DNA of 64,000 bases. Source: Onchocerca volvulus (taxonomy: Eukaryota; Nematoda; Chromadorea; Rhabditida; Onchocercidae). The notes beneath the pieces are model-generated. The model saw only the letters and a program-made list of their open reading frames with translations, ran no database searches and was not told where the DNA came from. The translations under genes and the position numbers were made by a program. The DNA lies in the NCBI GenBank assembly GCA_000499405.2, contig HG738138.1, positions 8,120,888-8,184,887 on the forward strand, given 5' to 3'. Shown here one piece after another: positions 48,558-60,792 of the stretch (its first letter is position 1; each line of letters begins with the position of its first letter).

Positions 48558-51439
48558 GAAGAGTGAAAATTGAGCATTGCGGCTTGGAAAGACGTCAGCA
48601 AATTTTTGGCATACTGTTATTATCGCTAAATGAATGATTCTTTTTTATATTAAAAATTTCAAATTAGGAAAGCAACTTTTAATAAATGAGAATGACTTAT
48701 TAACTGGGTCCTATCAAAGCCAAAAAAAAAAGAAAAATGCACTAATAGTGCAGAGAAGCTGTCCAGTATTCGCGTGGTTTTGAGTGAATTTTGAAATTGT
48801 TGGCAAACTTTCTGATCTACCAATGTCCGAAAGAAACTCATTTTGCTTCATTTTAGATGCAAGCAACCAATATTGGAAAGATAAAACTTCAAAAATATAG
48901 AACTTCCATTTATATGAATAAATTTATACCTTGTTCTTTGACTCAGTTACTAAAAGCATCAGAGAGACTGAGACCGTTTCTGAACATTAGGAAAAATACA
49001 CTTTTCAGACGCTTGCTCCACGCAGGACTTCGGCTAATTTCTAGATTTTCAAATTTTAAGTATCGCTTGTTATCGATTGACGCCTCACTATGAAAAATTA
49101 GAAATCATTTGATAACATTTAAATTTTTTAAAGAAACTTGTTACTGTGCAATTTTAATCAAAAAACCAATTGTTGTATTGAAAAGTTAATGTAGCAGAAC
49201 ATAATGGAGCAGAATATGTAAGAAAAAAATTTATTGAGAACATGTTCTAATTTAAAAAATACTGCAATGGACGGAAAAAATTTCAAGACGACTTTTTTTT
49301 TTTTATTTCTACTTTTTTTTTTTTGATTTTTTTTCAATATTATTCATTTCTTTCCAACAAACATTTATAAGATCCTTTTGACTGAATGTTCCGTCCATTT
49401 CTTCTTCGAAATACCCGAATGATCATTTTTTTAAAAAGTTTTCCGTTTTCCTGAAATCGTTATCGAATCTTACATAATTAAACATCAATCGTTATAATTT
49501 CAGTTATTTGAAGCTGATAAAGATAGATCAGTCATCTGTTTTGAAATTGATATAAAGATTTTTTAAGTGAACCTTATTTTCCGCAAACATTATGATTAAC
49601 TTAATGAATCTTCGGCGCTTAAGATCATACAGATTTAGCTATTTTAGACAATATATATTTGTTTGGAGAATTCGAAATAATGAATCCTCGACGAAATCTA
49701 TTACTGAGATAAGACAGGAAAAAAAGTCCAAATTTTTAAACAAGATGAGTCTAAAATTTCAGAATAGTTCGAACAAAATTAAAAACTACAACTTTTTCCG
49801 AAAAAAAGGAATTTTGAGAGCGAAAAAAAGAGTCAGTTCGAAAAAATATTGAGAATAATTCACCTGCCAAACAGGCTTGTAGTAATGAAAGGCATTTTCG
49901 TACAACGATAGGAAATTCACATGAACAAAAGAAGTTTCAGAAAAAGAACGGAATTATGTCAATCAAAACGCACCGTCACGAACAATCAACATAATTTCTG
50001 TTGAATGTTCTCAATCATTTTTCATTTTTTAAGAAATTGAGTTCATTACTTGGATTTTTTCACGTTTCAATGTTTATTCAGAAATAATTGTCACGAAAAT
50101 TCTTTTCAAACTTTCTGCGCATTTTCTTTCAATTCTTGAATTTTAAACCTTTGTACTTGTTTTCAAACAATAGCTTTCGTCAGATGGTATTTTAGCTGGC
50201 CCCGATTATAAATTATGAAAGATTTATAGTAGTTCATAAAAGACCATACTTTCCTGAACCCACTATATAAATCTTTGATTTCTACAGAATTTTTTGATGC
50301 AAATAACGGGTTCAGTTCTCGTCTAAAACATTTTTTTTAAAGACTAGTTTGAGGACATCGGAAGTTGTTATGCATTTTTGATGACAAAAGTCCAAAGAAT
50401 GGTTTTAATAAAATACATCACATTGAACAATCATATTATATCATTCGTTTGTAAGTTGGCAAAGTTGGTTCATCTTTCCTATGAAGTACTCGTCATAAAC
50501 AAATCTGGTTTATTACTGATTAGAAAAAAAACCCAAGAATTTAACATTAGAATTTAAAAGAAAATTATCGTTATGTTTATGATAAAAAATTGATAAAATT
50601 CGCTGCATCGGAAAAATATGGCACAAATGCACGCTTGTTGTGCTGTAGAAAATTGTCATTTGTAGCAACAATAAGTCGTTGTGAAGAAGAAAAGTGCTCT
50701 TTTACTGCATTATTTACTTTTATTGATAGTGGTGTATGAATTCATTGCTTTATTTTATCTTATCTAAGCAATGCTTCATTATCTTTTTCTAAAATGGATA
50801 AAATTTATAGTAAGACATGGTAACTGTTGATAACCACAGAAATTCAAAAATATTAAATTAAAAAAAGACAAAATTTCTTATCAAAAGTTGTACGGTAGAA
50901 AAAAGAATCAGATTTTTTGTGTAGAAAATGACGGCAAAATACATATGGAAAAAAAATAATGAAGTTGTTATTATTGAGAATTCAAATTCAGCTTTGTTTC
51001 TTATTTCCATTTTAAATTGGAGTGTTCTAACAAAAGTTTTCAAGAATGTTGTATTTTAAAAGCATTCGATGGATTATGTCGATATTTCAGACCAAATCAA
51101 AAGCATGCTTAAATTATATGTTTCAATATAAAGTGATTACGAATAAAGATAAATAAATTAAAAGGTTATATGTTTTTCTCATAAAAATATGATATAAAGA
51201 AATATGAGAATAGTTCATAAAAATACGCGAATATATAAAAGTTAGAGTAATTATTATTGAAAATAGAACAATCTGTCACAGATTTATTGCATCAGAATAA
51301 TGCAATTGCAAGCCTTATCTTTTCAATGTCGCAATGAAATATAAATCAACTTGGAAAAATCATTCCTTTCCTGCATGGTAACTTACCATCAAAAATATTT
51401 CATTCAATCAATTGCCGCACAGTTCGATTTCGCTATCAT

Positions 51440-52300
51440 GCAGCTATGTAGAAGTGGCACTATCGGGAAAAATATCTCAGATGGGCAAATGTTTTAGGAA
51501 TTTCAAGTAGTTCTAGCGTGTTAACAACTGTCAGGATTAATTAAACGATTCAAGAAGCATCTTAACCAAGTTATATGTCAAATAGCAAACATTACGACCT
51601 TCAGAGTCTTTCTGATATAAAAATGTATCCTCTGTGAGATTGCGTTGCTACTATAAGATGAGATGACAATACCAAATAACCGACAATCACAACGATCCGA
51701 CTTGATAAATAGGCATTTGTTGAAACTCGCTCTTAATTAAAAAGTTCTAATATGGTAAAGTCAAAGACTTTTACATATGATAACATCTCTTTCAAACTTC
51801 AAAGCTATATGTTGGAAAAAATTTTGGATTGAAGTGACAGAAACGAATCCTTTGGTAATGAAGTATTTTTGACAGATGGAAGAATGTATTTTCCTGTATA
51901 ATACAAAAAATTATTAAAGAACGTCCAAGATTGCTCGCAGAATTATTCTTTCTTTGCTGCTAGTAGAGAAGGATATTTGGCCTCGATTATCAATTTGTTA
52001 TAAAAAATGCCGCTGTACCGTCCTGGATCGCTATAAAAACTAATGTAGAAAACTGTTCTAGAGAACTTGTAGCCAAGAAAGCTTTCTTTTCTAAAATCCG
52101 ATTCTTATTCATCCTTTCGGAGCTCCTCCTTCTTTCCTAATCTCCAATTTGTTTACGTGATCGGAGCATTTTGGCGATAAACATGTTTATCGATTCGGCG
52201 GAAAAATGTTTATCGTTGTTAATAAGCCTTTTCTCCCTTTGGAGGTAAACATGTCTATCGTTTTGTCGGTAAACATGTTTACCGACTTGTTGGTTCATTT
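51440..52300. repeat. Dispersed repeat family, copy B
   Basis: Collinear with about 31440-32530 (see copy A), strongly diverged. Its right end is extended by a cluster of palindromes built on taaacatgttta that copy A has in only one degraded form (aaatatgtttatcg). Confidence 0.65.
52175..52286. repeat. Cluster of palindromes with forkhead-type cores
   Basis: 52175-52192 is a perfect 18-base palindrome (CGATAAACATGTTTATCG). 52265-52286 is a perfect 22-base palindrome whose arms are GTCGGTAAACA, meeting at its inverted copy. A damaged third unit, ggtaaacatgtctatcg, lies at 52244-52260 and a half unit at 52205-52215. GTAAACA is the DNA core bound by FOXO/forkhead factors; here it is arranged head to head. 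Confidence 0.8.
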
Positions 52301-52497
52301 GAAACTACGCACTTCTTGAACTTGACTACTTCTTGTTTTTGGTATATAAAGAATCCCATTGGAAAGAATTTCAAATCAACAGGAAATTAAAATAAAAATT
52401 AAATGAACGATATATAGTTGCTGTACTATCCATTTTCCTTCACCAGACTGGTTATGTTACTCTCTTTAAAATTAAGTCGAATCGTTTCAGTGGAATG

Positions 52498-55254
52498 TCA
52501 TGATAAATGCCTATTTTTATTCGCGAATTTTTTTTCAATCTCCACACTGCTATCAGGGTTCATCATATCAGTCGAAGGTTGATCATAGTTTCTCATTTCA
52601 TTGCATGTGTATTTGACGTGAAAGACTGGAAAAGATGGCATAACTTTTCGCAAACCCTTAATTCGGTACCTGCGATTTTTCCTGGAAAGCCTAAGATTTA
52701 AATGCAATTAGTCACCAGTAAGTCAATCATTCTCATCATAGATAACGCATGTGAGGGTATCAAAGACTAAACAAAGTTTTGAACTTTTCTTTGAATTCTA
52801 ATACGTTATCAAGTATTTAAATGCTATTACTATTAGTTGCATTAATATAAGATATAATTGAAAGAGTCTTTGCTTTTGTTTACTTGTATTTGAAAGAATT
52901 TCATTTCTTTTACGTTTGTATATTCATATATGATTTTTTCTTGCATAACCATTTACCACAGCAAAGAGATGCTTATCTATGTAAGCCTTCTTCATAGTTA
53001 CATTATTCTTCATTCATTAATGTGAATTCTTTGTTTTGAAAGCATCTCTTTCAGAGGGGTAAATTGACCTTTCGAGCATCGCTAAACACTGAGCCTTTAA
53101 AGTGGTAAAATGATCTTTCATACACTTTAAGCATCGCCTAGCATTAATCCTGCTGATTTGCCTAGCTCAAGGTTAGTTTCTTACTACCAGGAAAATTATG
53201 ATGTAGCTCCCAACTTCCCATCTAGCATTTCTACAAATTGCTGCTTTTATTTCGACGATCAGCAGCTCGAAAATTATGATGTAGCTCCCAGTTTCCTATC
53301 TAGTGTCTACAAATTGTTGTTTTTATTTCTGACGATCAGCAGCTTGAAAAGTTGAATATTTTATTTCTGAGACAATTTTCCAAATGCGAAATAATGAATC
53401 CAAAATGTTTGCTTCAAGACCAGTTTATCTAGTGTGCAAAATGAAATGAATTGCCTTCTTCATAATGATTTCAATTCCGTATAATAATGACAAAAAATAA
53501 AAATGAAAATAAAAATAGGCAATTCTGAATCACAGCATTGCGCATTAAATTTTTCAAAGTTCTTCTATTTTGCTTAATTTTTAATTTTGTTTGATTTTTA
53601 ACTTTTTTTTTTTTTGTTTAATTTGCTTAATTTTTTGTTCATTCTACAAATTGTCATTTCTGATCATCAATTTAAACTAGTGATTTTCATTTCAATTATA
53701 GTGGCATCAAAAAATTCATAAAAAGGATCAATATCATTGATGGTGGTATTGGCATTATCATTTTAAAATGATCGAGATATGAAAGGCAGTGCCAATGATT
53801 AATATAGCGTAGTTAAAATGATCTGAAAACGATACAAAGGGAGGACAATAGGGCCGGAGGGCATGCAAGTTTTGCAGATAACATACTGCAAGAGATTCTC
53901 GCAGTTCTCGTGCGAGAATAGAGAGGCGGGAGTAAACGATCCGATTTTCAAAAAGCAGTTTTATTTTTGAAGTTAACAAGTACATCAAGATGCTTGCATA
54001 AATTCCGAGTATTATTTATCTTTACCATCAAGCAATCTGCAAATTCATTTTTATATTCCATTTTACACATACTTTTCCTGTTATGCGCCTTTCTTAAACA
54101 AACAAATAATTTATAGGTCAGTCTATTCAGTTGTTTGACCTTACCCATTTTCTGCATCCTTCAGCTTGAGCGTTTCACCTGCAATTGCTTTTTTATATCT
54201 CAGTCTATCGTTTTACTACTTCATTCTTTATCAGGTTATTTTTTTTCTTTGATACTTCAAAATTGTTTTGATTTCTCTTGATTTCTTCCTGATTTTGTGA
54301 TTTCTCGGCTCTCATCGTTATGTTTTTATTAGTTGTAACTAGATGGTAGGATAGCCCATGTAAACAATATAAAAATTTTCCTTTTTGAAAAAAAAGTGGT
54401 GAGAAGCGTTTTGTTTGATAAAATGCCTATATGGAAACATTATTACTTCCTTTAACAAATAGCAAGATATTTTCTGGATTTCTGATTCTCTAGTTTTTTG
54501 AAAATAAAATAGCGAAACTGTTATTTATCAACAAACTATCGATACCGAAATTAGTCAGTTCAGTGAAAATTGCCAATTTTATCGTTTTTTCTTGTTTCAT
54601 TACTATTACCAAAGATATGATCGAAAATCAAATTCTATATTACTTTTCTTTCTGAAAAAAAAAAATATATATCAAATAAATTTTTTTTTAACCTATTTTT
54701 TAACCCCAAAATATTTAAATTTCTCATATAATGTTCAAAAAAACCTTTCTATAGATGCACAAAAAAAAAAAAAAATGAAAAAATCCTTACAAGAATCAAA
54801 TGTGAAATAAAGAAGCAGGGAAAAAAGAGATTAGCCAACACAAATCAAAAGGCCAACTAGGCTATCTTCTTTATTTGAATCAGAAAAAGTCCCTTTTTTC
54901 TAGGTGATTCCATTAGTCAATTTATTTCGAGATTTCTGAATTATTACTGTTTTACCACAAATGTGAGGCAAGACAAAAGTACGTACTTGAACATTGAAAA
55001 TCAATGCAAAATCCCTGAAAGTCATTACCATAATTTGCGAATCTTTTTCTTCTGAGATTTTTTTACAATTTTTCTTATCATCCTGAAAGAGGACACAAAG
55101 GACATTATATGTTATAATATTTCTTCTGAAATTACCGATCCCAAATGTCGAATGTAGTAGTGAAAGTATGGTGCCATTTATTTGTCAATTTGTCATATTC
55201 ATGCCTCATTTGACTATCAACTGTTGACACAGCTTGGTTAAGCAACGTTTCGCC
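52498..55254 (-). CDS. 3' exons of an unrecognised minus-strand gene
   Basis: Splice-bounded open segments: 55136-55254 (GETLLNQAVSTVDSQMRHEY, DKLTNKWHHTFTTTFDIWD; helical, coiled-coil or spectrin-like in feel), 54987-55082 (DDKKNCKKISEEKDSQIMVM), 54145-54178 (ETLKLKDAEN, strong GTAAGG donor) and 52498-52669 (YRIKGLRKVMPSFPVFHVKY, PDSSVEIEKKFANKNRHLS, stop). The last two join in phase (2). The joins 55136 to 54987 and 54987 to 54145 do not match, so exons are missing or one call is wrong. Family not recognised. Confidence 0.5.
53191..53345 (+). repeat. Tandem duplication, two 78-base units
   Basis: Units 53191-53268 and 53269-53345 both begin gaaaattatgatgtagctcc and end acgatcagcagct, with about 85-90 percent identity by eye. 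They lie in a probable intron of the minus-strand gene. Confidence 0.92.
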
Positions 55255-55922
55255 CTTGTTAATGATATTGTATAATTAAATATCACTCAATTTAAAGAAT
55301 CATTTTGGATTTCACAGTTTTAGAAAAATTCGGTTTAGTAACGAATTTGAGGTAATTGATGCTATTATCTAATGGCCCAAAGCCAGCCTTGGTGGATATG
55401 ATCATTTTCGAGAAACTTAGGAAATGTGGTTCGGATTGCTGCCCACTGATATAATGATTAGTTTTTGCTAAATTTGGGCATTTCCGGAAAGCATGGAGAT
55501 TCAGAAAAATTTTTAAGCACAGAAGTATAAAATCTTAATAATTAAAAGAATTTTTTAAAAAGTTGAAATTTGATTGATCTACTTTACTTTGTCCAGAAAA
55601 TCTGATTATATGTATATCAATAGTTCTACAATTTTTAGTGTTGAGAAACTATCCTGTAACAATCAGTTAGATGGAATAATTGAAAACAATTTTTTAAAAT
55701 AAGATCTTGAAATTTGAATCTGTAATTGGTAATAGTGCGATGATTGGAGCGCAAGAAATAGCCTCCATCTCCTAAAATTTTGGTTGTTTTCCGCACTCAA
55801 AATTACTTTACAATAAGGAAAATGAAAGGGCTCATTATGATGATTGATGGTTTCGCTCGGTCAACAAAATAGAAATCTGTTAAATGTGAGTGAACAGATA
55901 GTATCAGTTCTTGTTTCTTCAC

Positions 55923-56717
55923 ATGCATGCCTGTGCATGTATCAAAACGAATTCTGCGCGCGTCACATCGAAGCGAAATTCTTTGTATTCCATTCACCTT
56001 ATACTGAAAATTGTGGTTTAAGCCAGTGATTTTTGTTGCAGTGCATGCTCCCTTTCAACCAATCGAAAAAAGTAGAAGTTTATAAACCTAATAATTAAGT
56101 TGAGTATTAAAGCTTCGAAATTCGTTAAAATAAGAATCACAATGAATGTTTTTACGTATTTTTAAGAGATTTAGTCTGCATTTTGTCTACTTTTTCGCAT
56201 CATTGATCAATTCCGTTGTATTTTATTCGCAGTGTTCGACTTAGATAATAATCCATATTTGTTTAAAATTTTGCTAATGGCGTAATTCTATCAAAGTCGT
56301 AAAAGAAAACAAACAGTCAGTCAGGTCACTTTGAAATAGCAACTAGATTTGGCCATTACAATTTTTTTAGTTTATGGCAAATTAATTTAAAATTAATGAT
56401 TTCATTACTTCGAGTATTCTTTGGATGAAATACATTTCAATTTCAGAAATATGTAAGGAAATTTCTCTCATACAGTTGATTTATAAATCAAAATTATTCC
56501 AAAATTTTTGTTACCTTTGCGGCTTATTTTCGAATTCTGAACTCGTCTGCTTTTTGGCTTCATTTTTTCCATATCTGAGAATCCACGGTAGCTTGTTAAT
56601 GAAATTTTGGAAGCAGTAACACTATAAAGTCCAAAAATTGTGGAAGTTTTTATGTTACTTCGCTGCTGGCTAACAACTACCAAATCATGAATGCTCAATG
56701 CATGATTTTTATTTGTA
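55923..56717 (-). CDS. Further minus-strand exons, unrecognised
   Basis: 56659-56717 (TNKNHALSIHDLVVVSQQR; enters phase 2, leaves phase 1) joins exactly to 56515-56574 (MEKMKPKSRRVQNSKISRK; phase 1 to 1), with good acceptors (CAATTTAG, GATTCTCAG) and GTAACA donors. 55923-56003, after AATTTTCAG, reads YKVNGIQRISLRCDARRIRF then DTCTGMH in locally G+C-richer sequence. An ambiguous exon begins at about 55449 (open in two frames). Probably the same transcription unit as the exons ending at 52498, but not all phases can be closed. Confidence 0.45.
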
Positions 56718-57432
56718 CTAAATTGATCATCGTGCATCCGAATCATTTAATGAGTATTTTGTTCAACCGACATCAACGATTGTTAGTTGGTATAATTACA
56801 AAATAACTAGCAGTATCTTGAGATAGCGTCTTCGATTTCCAAGTGAAAAATAATTTTTCCAAATATTTAGTAATAGCACGCAATCCAATTTTTATGAAGC
56901 GAATAAAGGAGCAAAGAGAAGAAAGATTAAAGTGAAACGTTAGACGATTCAAGGTCATTATCATTGATGCGGACCATTAATCAATCAACATTTTGTTTTC
57001 TACAGTCATTTTGAATTGTGTAAGGTCTTACTATTTACATCCTAATCTAAAATAGGAAATACAACTTGGTGAAGTATCTTTTCCCATTCCACTTCTTTGT
57101 TTGTTTTCATTGTTGATAAATGATAATGATAATTATAATGCTTATGTATTATGGCTATCACTATTGTAGTACACGTTGATTTATGAAAATATTAGCATTG
57201 TTGATGAATATGCCAATTATTTACACGAGGAATCATACTTTTTGCTTAGAAAGTATGAAAACTTGTATATCCAAAACAAATTTCTTTTCCAATACGCTTC
57301 GTAGCGCTGGTGCTACTACAAGTTAAACAGAACTGTATTTAAGCTTCCTGAGGAAGAGTTGTGATGTCAGTTGTCCAGGAATCCTTTTAACAAATTTATT
57401 AACTAGGTTCTAAATATTGAGGTTAGTCTAGG

Positions 57433-58397
57433 TCACAAGAGAGAGTGCATTTTTGATTTGTTTGAGGTCTTTGTAAATATGTCATGTGAAGTCATAATAA
57501 TGATTTGCCTTCGTTCATTATGCCATATTGAACTGTTCAAATCAGATTCTGCAGAAGTCAGAACAAATCGACCAGTAATGACTTTTGCTAATAGGGAAAG
57601 AGAAGTCCGAATCATCTTACCTGCATAGTTTTTCGCAAGCAGAACTTGTTCCCATCCCTCTTCCATTTTCTTCAAGCTCTTCTCCAGATAGTAAATTTTA
57701 CAACAAAAAAATAAAAAAGTGTAAAAGAATACTTCTAGTACTTTCAAACAAAACCCTTCCAAAAATCCAAATGGATTCAGATTGGAGTTCAAAATCTGAT
57801 GGAGAATATCAAAAGCCATTTTTTATTCGAATTATTAAAATGTTAAACAGAAAAATTGAAATTCGGTTTCTGATAAAAAGAATTTATTATTTTGCTAAAC
57901 TGATATGTTAATGAATTTTGAATTTTCTATAAGTTGATAAAAATTACAACTTGCTAACAATTCCTTTACATGCCGAAATTTTTAAAATTTCTCATAGTAC
58001 TAAGACTGAATTTGAAAAAAAAAAAGTGGAATCTGAAGACGATGCAGCAAATATTTCGAAGTTTTTCTAGTCAAACTGGTTAAATAAAAACCTAGGACTA
58101 TTAGAGAAAAGAAGTGATGCATATCGGAAGAGATAATACTGATACTTTTAATTTGCTATTTCCCACATAATCCCAGAATTTTCCCCATTCGCTGATGAAA
58201 AAAACCTTCATGGTATGTACTTGATGGTACATCTACTACCAAAAAATTTCAATACTTCACCGAGCAAAACCAGATCGAAGTCTCGCCGATTTCTTGATGT
58301 CATTGAACATACAATTCTGATGGATGCCATATTCATTTCGTCACATTTTTGTTGTAAATAAAAAGTAGAAGTTCTCTGCCTTCCTTCTTTGCTTACT
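57433..58397 (-). CDS. Minus-strand exons ending in a stop, unrecognised gene
   Basis: 57433-57548 (ESDLNSSIWHNERRQIII ... HSLL, stop) is preceded in phase by 57621-57681 (LKKMEEGWEQVLLAKNYA) with a strong TGCAG/GTAAGA donor. 58261-58316 (NCMFNDIKKSARLRSGFA) and a segment leaving at 58397 (FHVSEIAIREREKNCEQ, GTAAGC donor) lie upstream. The text is charged and helical. Either the 3' end of a separate gene, or part of the same long gene as the exons below 56717 if an alternative donor is used. No function proposed. Confidence 0.4.
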
Positions 58398-58929
58398 TGT
58401 TCACAATTTTTTTCCCTTTCTCGTATCGCTATTTCGGAAACATGAAATTTATTTTTCAAGAATGGAATAACTATTTTTTCATTTTTCAGCTTTTTCAGAT
58501 TTTGGAATTTAGAATAAATTGCGGCGAAAGTTCCTCGAAATTTTCGATGTATTTTAGATATGATCGAGATAAGTTGGAACTATAAATAAATTGTAAATAC
58601 AGCATTTATTTAAGGTAAAATATTTCCAGTATTCTTCTGTTTATTTGTGTTTCATTGAAATGACTGTCATTAATTTGGGTCGGAGATCATTTTTATTTTG
58701 TTATTTCATAGTTATACTAAATGTAAGATAATGCGAAGGATTTAAGTTGCTAAAAGATTTTGTTTGAACAGCACAGCCTGTCAGAACAACTGAAGACCGG
58801 AAAGTAATTTTTTTACTTGTAATGCAAATTAGGAGTAACATTTCTGCCAGTTGCACTCATTTTTTTTTTTGATTTCGCAACCTAATTTGCATTAAAATGA
58901 ATTTAAAAAACCCAGTTGCATTGCGCTAA

Positions 58930-59275
58930 CATAAGCTAACTGTATTGCGTTAACAAAGGCGCATATGTATGCATTATCAGTCTTTCCTTTTTTACCATTT
59001 TCAAAATTAACCATGCCAACGAGTGGCTGATTTCTGCATCCCAATCATCAAAATCTTGCTTACTACTCTTTTTATTATATTAGTAATTTCAATTAGTAAT
59101 TAATTTTACCATGTTTTATTGATATGATATTTGTAATAATCATGCTTTACTGATGCAATGTTTGTAATTGTCGTGTTTTGCGTTATCAAGTTTTTCTTAT
59201 GATAAAAGGTTTAATTATCTAAGTTGGAAATTCTACGTGCCACGAGACAAAATTTCCCGACACAGCCAAGATTTT
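58930..59275 (+). repeat. LTR-like sequence, copy B
   Basis: 59155-59235 matches 40530-40605 in order (gatgcaatgtttgtaattg, ttatcaag, aaaggtttaattatctaagt). Upstream sequence (58900-59000) is not clearly matched. Likely an old solo LTR. Confidence 0.45.
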
Positions 59276-60792
59276 ATCTATTTGATGTTTCAATTAAACT
59301 CATGATAGAATTTAGGTGAAGCTATAAAACAAAGTGCGACTTGAAGAAGAAAATTGTAGGATAACAAATGAGCATCAAAATAATTCATAAATTTAATTTC
59401 CAAGCCAAAACTAGGAATTCTTCCAAATTTCGAATTAGTTATAATTTAATTTGAAATTTAACCTGAATAAATTAGTCATAGGAATTGTAGAAATATTACG
59501 GAATTAAGGTGGAAAATTAGTGCATCTGATCCCATGAGAGTTGCTCTATCAAAATTTAGCAATGAATTCATAAGATTGGACTGGAAACAATTTTAAAAGT
59601 ATTTCATTTGAAAACCAATCTTATTCACGGTTGTTCTCATTTCTTTACGGTTACTGATGGTATTCTGATTTTTTGATGGTTTACCCTGTTGGAACGCCAC
59701 AAACGCAGTCATCTCATCATTTCCATAATATTATGGAATATTTGAAATTTTATTTTTTGATTCTATTCACCCCAATATCACTCTCTGGAAAGATTGCTCT
59801 TTTGCATTCTTTGCTCTCTCCTTCATAGACGCATTTTAGGACTTAGGAATTGAGAGTATTTCAATGCTGTAAATTGTTTCCCTATCAACTACTGTTGTCG
59901 CCACTATCTTTAAGAAAAAAAACTGCAAAAAACTTTATCAATTCACAGTAATGATGAGCGAAGTTTTGCTCGAAGAGTTATCAATTTTGTTTATTGTATC
60001 CTCCTGAGCTACTAGAACCTACAGTATCAATTGCTAAAATGGACATTATTTAAGTTTACTATAGAGCTTTACAAATATTACAGTAAAGGCACCATTCATC
60101 TATAACACTCTCTAAAATTATTATCAAATCAAACGCTACATATAATGCAGTAATTAACAAAAGCATTTCCTGAGAAAACTTCGGATTCTCCTCAAGAAAT
60201 AGATAACATTACTATAATTCTTCCTGCTGAACCGCAACGATAGCAAACTTCAACAATAAAAATATAATAAAAAAAAGCAACTCTAAATTGAGGAGATCGT
60301 CTTTTTTAGTAGTTGTTCTCCTACAGCGTTTCTCATCGTTTTCCTTTTTTTTTTTTTTTTTTCAAGTAAAAAAAAATTACTGCTACCAAACTTTCATTTG
60401 TCACAATAAGTTTCTGAAAAACTCATTTCAAAACTGTTGCTTCCTGCAGCAAATTAAATGATCTATGCCTATAGTTCATCTTACGTCAGTTAACGATAAG
60501 TTGAGAATTTTTATTTCATATTCAAGTAGCTGTAATAATAAAGAAAGAATAATTAATCTTGAAAAGAGAAGTTTCCATTAAAAAAAATATTTTACAAGCA
60601 TGTTATGTAAAACATTGTAGTCGCATCTGTTATGATCACCTGTTTTGCTTGATGACTCAGTAAATGACCTTCAAAAAATATACTAGAGAGTTAAATTTCA
60701 AAATTGAACTTTCATGAATATACCATAAATAAAATCGTTTTGCAGCAAATGAACACTGAAAACTGCTGACTTTGCTCGGTTGTAAATGTAAA
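59276..60792. other. Intergenic, upstream of the receptor gene
   Basis: A+T-rich with poly-T (60344) and no supported gene. It should contain the receptor's promoter, but no specific motif is recognised. Confidence 0.5.

Larger units (their letters stand above)
47156..52497. other. Repeat-containing stretch with scattered candidate frames
   Basis: Holds the direct repeats at 47825/48406 and dispersed repeat copy B. Minus-strand frames starting MKFSGESLFNDQHW (ends 47609) and MKQNEFLSDIGRSESL (near 48850), and a plus-strand segment LFEADKDRSVICFEIDIK after TAATTTCAG (49505), look slightly coding but cannot be joined to anything. Confidence 0.4.

Noticed and set aside
49592..49852. 86-codon Lys/Arg/Ser-rich plus-strand frame
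   Set aside because: Composition is what A-rich DNA yields; no splice borders or homology.
53758..53988. 76-codon minus-strand frame in locally G+C-richer DNA (ARELRESLAVCYLQNLHALR)
   Set aside because: No acceptor before it and no phase match with neighbouring exons; may be repeat-derived.
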